NCBI GenBank assembly: GCA_002708345.1
Contig: PANG01000008.1
Coordinates: 2,333-13,900 of the forward strand
Direction: 5' to 3'
From: Planctomycetaceae bacterium
GTDB taxonomy: Bacteria; Planctomycetota; Planctomycetia; Pirellulales; Pirellulaceae
DNA length: 11,568 bases
The notes beneath the pieces are model-generated. The model was not told where the DNA came from. It was given only the letters and a program-made list of their open reading frames with translations, and did not search any database. Shown piece by piece: positions 6,208-11,568 of this stretch (position 1 is the first letter of the stretch; each line of letters starts with the position of its first letter). A program made the translations under genes and the position numbers.

Positions 6208-9200
6208 CGGCTGCTGCGATCATGTTGCCCGGTACCCTCGCGCCTGACGTGCCCGGTTCGATCTCCCCGGCACGCATCGATGCCGCCCTGGCGACTCTCT
6301 CTTCGACAGGCAGTGATCTTGTCGTCGTCCAGCCACAGGTGGTTGAACTGACGAGCTCCAGTGAGGGAGTTCCTGTCCAGATGATCCAGTCGTCCCCGCT
6401 TGTTCGGCTTGATGAGCTGCGTTCCAGCCAGCTGTTTGCAGGCATCAATGGAAGCGGTTTTTCGGTTGTCATCCTGGACACCGGCATCGACCTGGATCAT
6501 CCATTCTTTGGCGCCGATGCGGATGACAACGGAATCTCGGACCGGATTGTCTACAGCTATGACTTTTCCGGGGCGAACGACAGCGATGCCAGTGACCACA
6601 GCGGGCATGGTTCGAACGTCTCGAGTATCGTGGCATCGAGTGACAGCCAGCTTACGGGGATGGCACCGGGAGCCAGCATTATTCACCTCAAGGTGTTCCC
6701 GGATTCAGGGGGGGGAGCAACTGGCCATGACATTGAGGAGGCATTGCAATGGGTTGTTGCACATGCCGCAGAGTACAACATCGCCAGCATTAACATGTCA
6801 CTCGGCTACGGTAACTTTTCCTATGTCCGCAACAATACCTCCTGGGCAGATGAATTCACCGCGCTGGAATCACTGGACGTGATCACCGTCGCAGCAGCCG
6901 GCAATTCTTACTACTCGGTCGACAGTGTGACCGGGATTTCCGCCCCTGCTGCGGACCCGGGTGTGATTGCCGTGGGCGCGGTGTTTGATCGGAACATCGG
7001 CCGGGTCTCCTACGGGGGCGGAGCGACGGCCGAGACCAGCGGACCAGACGTGATTACCCCCTTCTCCCAGAGGCACCCGTACCTGGTAGATGTGTTTGCC
7101 CCCGGCGCACCGATTACCGGGGCGGGTCCGACCGGTGGGCTCCTGACCCAGCATGGAACCAGCCAGGCGACCCCGCATGTGGCAGGTGCGGCAGCACTGG
7201 CCCAGCAACTGGCAGTGCAGGAACTCGGGAGGCGGCTGACGGTCGACGAGTTCAGGCACCTGCTCTCGACCTCCTCGGCAACGATCCATGACGGTGACGA
7301 CGAGAACGACAACGTGGAAAATACGGACGAGGACTATCCTCGCCTGGATCTTGTCTCCATGGCACACGGCATCCGGCAGATGCGTCCGGGAACGATCCAG
7401 GGGCGATTGTTCTTTGATCTTGATCGTGACGGGATGGCAGGAGATGAACCCGGGCTTGCGAGCAAGGTGGTTTACCTGGACGCAAACGACAATGGCAAGC
7501 TGGATGTCGGCAGTGTGACCTTTGCTTCGGCTGCAGGTGATCTGCTGATCCAGGATCAATCGATGGTGCGATCGGAGATCCTGGTTGACCAGCAGCTGGG
7601 ACCTCTCACCGACGTGAATGTAGAAATTGACCTGGAACACAGCTGGGATGCGGACCTGGCAATTTACCTGGTGAGTCCTGCGGGAAGTCGGATTGAACTT
7701 GTCTCCGACGTTGGCACCGCGCATGCCAACTTCTCAAATACTACTTTTGATGACGAGGCGAGCATTTCCATTTCCCAGGGAACGCCACCGTACCAGGGTT
7801 CCTTTCGGCCGCTCGAATCCCTTGCAGGATTGGATTCCGAACTGGCACCGGGCAGCTGGGTGCTGGAAGTTCACGACCGGCACCAGCAGGATGAGGGCAT
7901 CTTGCATGGCTGGTCCCTGACACTTGCTCATTCTGAAATTTCCACGATCACGGGCGAGGATGGCTGGTACACGCTAGATGATGTACCGGCAGGATCCCAT
8001 TTTGTCCGCACGGTGATTCCTCCTTCCTGGGTGCTTACTTCACCAGGCGAGGAGAGCGCGGGAGCCCACCAGCTGATCGTGGCCGCTGGCGAGTTGACCA
8101 GCGGTGTTCACTTTGGGCACCAGACAACCCTGCAGATCCAGGTCATGGACAATACGATCCGGGAGAGCGCCGGCGCGGAGGCCACCCGGGTGCAGGTATC
8201 ACGGCAGGGGATCGGGAACTCGAGTGACTTGCTGGTGACGCTAACCCACGATGATCCAAGCGAGATCGCCTTGCCCGGCCAGGTCATTATTCCTGCCGGC
8301 CTGGATTCAGTGACGATCCCCCTGGACGCCGTTGATGACCAGCTTCTTGATGGTAGCCAGTATGTCATGATCACGGCGACGGCGGAGGGCATTGGGACTG
8401 GGGTCACCTCGCTCCAGGTACTGGACCATGAGCAACTCTCGCTGCAGGTCGAATCAGCGAGTGTTCACGAGAACGATGGCCCCCAGGCGGCACGGCTTGT
8501 CGTTGAGCGGAGTGACCTGGATACCCTGGAAGCGGTTGAGGTCGCCCTGTTCTCGTCTGATAGCAGCGAGCTGGCAGTGCCGGAACTTGTCACGATTCCT
8601 GCCGGGAGCATGTCCGCCGAAGTGATGGTGGATGCCGTTGATGACCAGCTGCTCGATGGCGTGCAGTGGGTGACGCTCACGGCGACCGCAACAGGCTTTG
8701 ATTCCGGGATCACGACTGTCGAGGTCCGGGATTATGAACCGCTGGGAGTCACGTTTACCGACCAGGTGGCCCTGGTAAGTGCAGGAGCTGGAGAAAACAC
8801 CATCACGGTCAGCCGTACCGACGAATCCCATGGTGGTCCACTGGTTGTCCAGCTCAGTTGGGAGGGAATCGAGGGGATCGTGGTTCCGCAGCAGCTGACG
8901 ATCCCGGCAGGCCTGGGTGCAGCCAGCCTGACAGTCCAGGTGGCGGACCCAGCCAGCTGGCACGATGAACAGCAGGTCCTGGTGGTTGCCAGTGCGGCTG
9001 GCCATGAAGAGAGCAGTGCCAGTTTCCTGTTCTCTCGCCGGGCCGGACTGCACCTGCAGGCAGGCGTCGAATTTGTTTCTGAAAATGCCGGTGATGCAGC
9101 AGTTCAATGGACGCTCTCCCGCGTGGGGGCCGATCTCTCCGGGGACCTCCAGGTAGCGCTTGCAAGTAGTGACACGAGTGAATTGGTCCTCCCTGCCAGC

Positions 9201-9923
9201 GTGGTGATTCCGGTCCAGCAAACATCAATCACGTTTACCGCGGATGTCATTGATGACCACCTGCTCGATGGAAGCCAGCAGGTAACGGTGACTGCCTCGG
9301 CCAGCTCTTTTGAGGACGTGGTCACAACGATCGAGATCACCGACTACGAGACCTGGCAGAACCCGGTTGATCGGTACGATGTCAACCAGGATGGTCATGT
9401 CTCCCCACTCGATGTTCTGCGGGTGATCGATCGCTTGCAGAGGGAGGGACCCCATGCTCTACCGATTAACCCTGATCCGGCGAATGCCCCGTCACCCTTC
9501 CTGGACGTCAACGGGGACCTGCAGCTGAGCGCGCTGGATGTGGATACTTTCGTGTCCCATTTCAACGAGGTCTCGCTGGCCATCCTCAGGGCCCGCGAGG
9601 CGGCAGCTGCCGATAGCCAGCAGGTCGTGGCCAAGATTTTTTCCGAGGACCTGGTGCTGTTGAGCAGTCCCCAGGCAGTTTCCATTTCCAGGTCGGATCA
9701 GGTGAATTCCACAGTTGAGAATGTTCCTGCTTCACGGCAGCCCTCATCCTCAGTTGTGCAGGTAGTGAGCAGTGATCAGCAAGTCTCGTTCCGACCAGCG
9801 ACTCCGGTGGAAGCCTTGCCGCTCGAAGTTCGTCCTGCGAATGAGACGATCGAGAGCGGGAAGTGGGAGTGGGGCGAACTGGAAGAGATTCTCGACCTGC
9901 TGCTTCCCGGTGAACTGGCATGA
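6096..9923 (+). CDS. Multidomain subtilisin-like (S8) protease with P-domain, Calx-beta-like repeats and dockerin
   Basis: A 1275-residue protein. A basic N-terminus leads to LFFEQLESRQMLTA (26-39), the motif shared by many exported planctomycete giant proteins (LEPR-XLL type); no classical signal peptide is visible. The S8 domain (about 105-425) has the full catalytic set: D128 (VVILDTGID), H171 (HSGHGSNVSS), oxyanion N270 (VAAAGN) and S356 (HGTSQATPHVAG). An SdrD/Cna-B-like domain begins at 434 (DLDRDG, YLDANDNGKLD) and ends at 676 (EDGWYTLDDVPAGSHF...VHFGHQ). It is interrupted by a proprotein-convertase P-domain (about 488-612). Four beta repeats (677-1085) and a type I dockerin (1092-1157) follow, then a Ser/Gln/Val-rich tail ending in an acidic, Leu-rich segment. 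It is probably secreted or cell-surface and calcium-binding, degrading extracellular proteins. Its stop is 3 bp from that of the convergent lactonase gene. Confidence 0.92.
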   Translation: MQRPYRPGRLWAGWNQRHSKVRIRKLFFEQLESRQMLTAAAIMLPGTLAPDVPGSISPARIDAALATLSSTGSDLVVVQPQVVELTSSSEGVPVQMIQSSPLVRLDELRSSQLFAGINGSGFSVVILDTGIDLDHPFFGADADDNGISDRIVYSYDFSGANDSDASDHSGHGSNVSSIVASSDSQLTGMAPGASIIHLKVFPDSGGGATGHDIEEALQWVVAHAAEYNIASINMSLGYGNFSYVRNNTSWADEFTALESLDVITVAAAGNSYYSVDSVTGISAPAADPGVIAVGAVFDRNIGRVSYGGGATAETSGPDVITPFSQRHPYLVDVFAPGAPITGAGPTGGLLTQHGTSQATPHVAGAAALAQQLAVQELGRRLTVDEFRHLLSTSSATIHDGDDENDNVENTDEDYPRLDLVSMAHGIRQMRPGTIQGRLFFDLDRDGMAGDEPGLASKVVYLDANDNGKLDVGSVTFASAAGDLLIQDQSMVRSEILVDQQLGPLTDVNVEIDLEHSWDADLAIYLVSPAGSRIELVSDVGTAHANFSNTTFDDEASISISQGTPPYQGSFRPLESLAGLDSELAPGSWVLEVHDRHQQDEGILHGWSLTLAHSEISTITGEDGWYTLDDVPAGSHFVRTVIPPSWVLTSPGEESAGAHQLIVAAGELTSGVHFGHQTTLQIQVMDNTIRESAGAEATRVQVSRQGIGNSSDLLVTLTHDDPSEIALPGQVIIPAGLDSVTIPLDAVDDQLLDGSQYVMITATAEGIGTGVTSLQVLDHEQLSLQVESASVHENDGPQAARLVVERSDLDTLEAVEVALFSSDSSELAVPELVTIPAGSMSAEVMVDAVDDQLLDGVQWVTLTATATGFDSGITTVEVRDYEPLGVTFTDQVALVSAGAGENTITVSRTDESHGGPLVVQLSWEGIEGIVVPQQLTIPAGLGAASLTVQVADPASWHDEQQVLVVASAAGHEESSASFLFSRRAGLHLQAGVEFVSENAGDAAVQWTLSRVGADLSGDLQVALASSDTSELVLPASVVIPVQQTSITFTADVIDDHLLDGSQQVTVTASASSFEDVVTTIEITDYETWQNPVDRYDVNQDGHVSPLDVLRVIDRLQREGPHALPINPDPANAPSPFLDVNGDLQLSALDVDTFVSHFNEVSLAILRAREAAAADSQQVVAKIFSEDLVLLSSPQAVSISRSDQVNSTVENVPASRQPSSSVVQVVSSDQQVSFRPATPVEALPLEVRPANETIESGKWEWGELEEILDLLLPGELA
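7557..7931 (+). other. P-domain inserted in an SdrD/Cna-B-like domain
   Basis: Residues 488-612 of the protease match the P/Homo B domain: VNVEIDLEHSWDADLAIYL, SPAGSRIEL, SFRPLESLAG and GSWVLEVHDR...GILHGWSLTLA. In kexin/furin-type proteases this beta-barrel stabilises the catalytic domain. Here its neighbours on both sides are halves of one SdrD/Cna-B-like beta-sandwich, so the P-domain is nested rather than placed in tandem. Confidence 0.75.
8124..9350 (+). repeat. Four tandem ~102-residue Calx-beta-like repeats
   Basis: The repeats are residues 677-779 (103 residues), 780-881, 882-983 and 984-1085 (102 each). Units 1, 2 and 4 share an N-terminal acidic motif (RESAG, HENDG, SENAG), a PSEI/SSEL/TSEL loop, an IPAG or IPV turn, VDDQLLDG or IDDHLLDG, and a closing DHE/RDYE/TDYE. 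Unit 3 is divergent: it lacks the DDxLLDG motif (VADPASWHDEQ instead) and the DYE ending. The fold is probably an Ig-like, calcium-binding Calx-beta sandwich acting as a stalk. The DNA copies resemble each other around the VDDQLLDG segments (8332, 8638 and 9247). Confidence 0.75.
9369..9566 (+). other. Type I dockerin domain
   Basis: Residues 1092-1157 of the protease carry two EF-hand-like calcium loops: DVNQDGHVSPLD (D1095, N1097, D1099, D1106) and DVNGDLQLSALD (D1137, N1139, D1141, D1148). Spacing and the D-x-N-x-D pattern fit dockerin type I. In cellulosomes dockerins bind cohesins; the planctomycete partner is not established. About 118 residues follow it, so it is not C-terminal. Confidence 0.8.
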
Positions 9924-9926
9924 CCC

Positions 9927-10784
9927 TCAAGCAGGATCCGGGGCCAGTCGATAGAAGCGAGCAGCAGTGCCTCCAAACAGATGCCCTTGCTCATCCGCGC
10001 TGATCGGTCCCAGGACTTCCACCAGCGCCTCGTGAACCTGCTGGTAAGAACCTGCCAGCTCACAGACTGGCCAGTCGGACCCGAACATGCAGCGATCCGG
10101 ACCAAAAGCCTCCAGCGCGGTCTCCACGTAGGGTTTCAGGTCCATCGGCTTCCAGTTCTCCCAGTCCGCCTCGGTGATCATGCCGGAGAGCTTGCAGAAG
10201 AGATTGGGCATGGCAGCAGCCTCTTTCAGTTCAGCTCTCCAGCTTCCTGTATGCTGTTCACGGATTCGGGGCTTGGCCAGGTGGTCAATCACCATCGGCA
10301 GGTCCGGTAGCTGCTGGCCCAGGGTAGCAGCGTGCCGGAGATGCTGGACATAGAACAGCAAGTCAAATGGGCACTGGTGCTTTTCCAGGATCTTCAGGCC
10401 AGCAAGGATATCGTCACGGACGATAAAATTCTCGTCCGGCTCATCCTGGGTCACATGCCGGATGCCCACGGAGCGTGGATGGTCAAGGAACTCGAGTAAC
10501 TGGTCCTCGCAGTCCGCGCTGGCAAGGTCAACCCAGCCAACGACGCCGGCGATGAAGTCGTTTTCTTCAGCCAGGCCAAGGGCCCAGCGATTTTCTTCCA
10601 GGTGGTGCTGGGTCTGGACCAGTACCGTCCGATCGATACCTGCCTGCTCGAGGTGTGGCAGGAGATCGGCGGGGAGGAAATCCCGGCAGATTGCACCATG
10701 GCCGGGTGATTCCAGCCAGTCGTAATCAAAAGGATCCCCCTGGCGTTGCCAGAAGTGATGATGGGCATCAATGACGAGGTTCAT
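9927..10784 (-). CDS. Amidohydrolase-2 family sugar lactonase (COG3618-like), probable L-fuconolactonase
   Basis: A complete 285-residue TIM-barrel hydrolase; ATG 10784 has AAGGA 4 bases upstream. Family motifs are D6-A-H8-H-H10-F-W at the N-terminus, VQTQHH (56-61), VQHL with H148, DHLAKP (167-172), KLSGM (198-202) and MFGSDWPV with D237 (233-240). These match the metal-dependent 'amidohydrolase 2' family that includes L-fucono-, L-rhamnono- and 4-sulfomuconolactonases. The upstream gene, 25 bp away in the same direction, is an aldo/keto reductase resembling L-galactose/L-fucose dehydrogenase, so I infer hydrolysis of the L-fucono- or L-galactono-lactone it would make. Exact sugar specificity cannot be read from sequence. 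The gene ends 3 bp from the convergent protease gene. Confidence 0.8.
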   Translation of the reverse strand: MNLVIDAHHHFWQRQGDPFDYDWLESPGHGAICRDFLPADLLPHLEQAGIDRTVLVQTQHHLEENRWALGLAEENDFIAGVVGWVDLASADCEDQLLEFLDHPRSVGIRHVTQDEPDENFIVRDDILAGLKILEKHQCPFDLLFYVQHLRHAATLGQQLPDLPMVIDHLAKPRIREQHTGSWRAELKEAAAMPNLFCKLSGMITEADWENWKPMDLKPYVETALEAFGPDRCMFGSDWPVCELAGSYQQVHEALVEVLGPISADEQGHLFGGTAARFYRLAPDPA

Positions 10785-10809
10785 GAAATCCTTGTCCCGT
10801 TTCCCGGGG

Positions 10810-11568
10810 TTACCCGTCTGCCGACCTCACGGGATCGTTGTTTTCCTCCCGGCCCTCGACGTAGAACCAGTTGTTGATCGGCTGGAGAATCTCCAGGACA
10901 GATTCCAGCAGTGACTGATCAGTTGGCTGTTCCACCCACTCGGTCCACTGGCGAATACGCTCCGGGTTGGCTGAACCGGTGATGCAGGTCGTCATGTCGG
11001 GGTGGGCAACAGAAAACTGTACCGCCAGCTGGGCAATATCCACTCCCTGGTCCGAGCAGAATTCTGCCGCCTTCCGGCAGATCGCTCGCACCTCCTCGGT
11101 TGCCTTGTGCCAGGGAGGCAGGGGCGCGTTGGTGAGCAGGCGGGCGGAGAAAGGTGCGGCATTCATGATGCCGACACCTCGTTCCTGGAGCATCGGGACC
11201 AGATCGGCAAACATCGTGTTCTGGAGAGTGTAGTGGTTGTACGAGAGGACCACATCCAGGTCAGTTTGCTCGAGAATGAAGGGAAAGATATTCATCGGGT
11301 ATCCAGAAATACCGATGAACCTCACCTTCCCCTGCTCCTGGATCTTTCTCAGGGCAGGTAATGTCTCGTCCACAATCTGTTGCATGTCGACGTATTCAAT
11401 GTCATGGCAGAGACAGATGTCCAGGTGGTCCACTCCCAGTCGGTGCAGGCTGACATCCACGCTCTCGACGACCCGACTGGCCGAGAAATCAAAGTGGTTG
11501 GCATCGTATCGACCAAGCTTGGTTCCCAGGTAATAGCTGTCACGGGGAATGTTCTTGAGGGCCACTCC
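10810..11568 (-). CDS. Aldo/keto reductase, L-galactose/L-fucose dehydrogenase-like, 5' end missing
   Basis: 252 residues are visible; the frame runs off the window edge at 11568. Counting from the first visible codon, LGTKLGR (14-20) has the catalytic lysine K17, and ICLCHDIEY (51-59) the catalytic histidine H55. The catalytic Asp and Tyr of the AKR tetrad would lie in the missing N-terminus. The sequence FDFSASRV...LHRLGVDHLDICLCHDIEY, GKVRFIGISGYP, DVVLSYNHYTL and PPWHKA...CRKAAEFC recalls plant L-galactose dehydrogenase, and ITGSANPERIRQWTEW is the C-terminal cofactor-binding region. It probably oxidises an L-galactose-configured sugar such as L-galactose or L-fucose at C1, with NAD(P)+, to a lactone. 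It is the first gene of the pair with the downstream lactonase. The identification is by recalled similarity, not alignment. Confidence 0.8.
   Translation of the reverse strand, partial: GVALKNIPRDSYYLGTKLGRYDANHFDFSASRVVESVDVSLHRLGVDHLDICLCHDIEYVDMQQIVDETLPALRKIQEQGKVRFIGISGYPMNIFPFILEQTDLDVVLSYNHYTLQNTMFADLVPMLQERGVGIMNAAPFSARLLTNAPLPPWHKATEEVRAICRKAAEFCSDQGVDIAQLAVQFSVAHPDMTTCITGSANPERIRQWTEWVEQPTDQSLLESVLEILQPINNWFYVEGREENNDPVRSADG

Noticed and set aside
6870..7724. A 284-residue minus-strand frame inside the protease gene, and another at 8454-9221
   Set aside because: Both lie wholly opposite motif-bearing protease sequence and show no family features.
8124..9350. Repeated DNA as CRISPR or a minisatellite
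   Set aside because: The period is about 306 bp, in frame, and diverged; it reflects protein repeats.
9905..9960. Possible bidirectional terminator between protease and lactonase genes (CCCGG...CCGGG and other short pairings)
   Set aside because: The pairing arms are short and widely spaced with no T run on either strand, so a terminator cannot be supported.

Overview
The window looks like planctomycete chromosome (Pirellulales/Rhodopirellula-like). The evidence is the secreted protease whose N-terminus carries the planctomycete FEQLESRQMLTA-type motif together with Calx-beta-like repeats and a dockerin, a CehA/McbA-type metallohydrolase, a secreted protein of a type I associate with planctomycetes, and fairly GC-rich DNA. 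No rRNA, tRNA, CRISPR array or insertion sequence is visible. Nearly all of the window is coding.

Layout. (1) Bases 1-1762, plus strand: the 3' part of a CehA/McbA-family metallohydrolase, then a small secreted protein of unknown function whose ribosome-binding site overlaps the upstream stop codon. (2) Bases 1731-4949, minus strand: one very long gene joining all three parts of the AmmeMemoRadiSam system (radical SAM enzyme, AMMECR1, Memo). Its 3' end overlaps the convergent secreted-protein gene by 32 bp. (3) Bases 4950-5088: a divergent intergenic region with a credible minus-strand promoter and a perfect 8-bp dyad over the predicted transcription start. (4) Bases 5089-6207, plus strand: a TauE/SafE-type membrane permease with an odd hydrophilic readthrough tail that runs into the next gene. 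(5) Bases 6096-9923, plus strand: a 1275-residue subtilisin-like (S8) protease with an SdrD/Cna-B-like domain interrupted by a P-domain, four 102-103-residue beta repeats and a dockerin. (6) Bases 9927-11568, minus strand: a sugar lactonase of the amidohydrolase-2 family and, upstream of it, an aldo/keto reductase resembling plant L-galactose dehydrogenase, cut by the window edge.

How the genes work together. The last two genes form an apparent operon (25-bp gap). They suggest the first two steps of non-phosphorylative L-fucose/L-galactose breakdown: oxidation to the lactone, then lactone hydrolysis. The protease is a surface or secreted enzyme. The fused AmmeMemoRadiSam protein is the most interesting item: three families known to co-occur, two of them conserved as separate proteins in humans, are one polypeptide here, implying a single linked process whose chemistry I cannot read from sequence.
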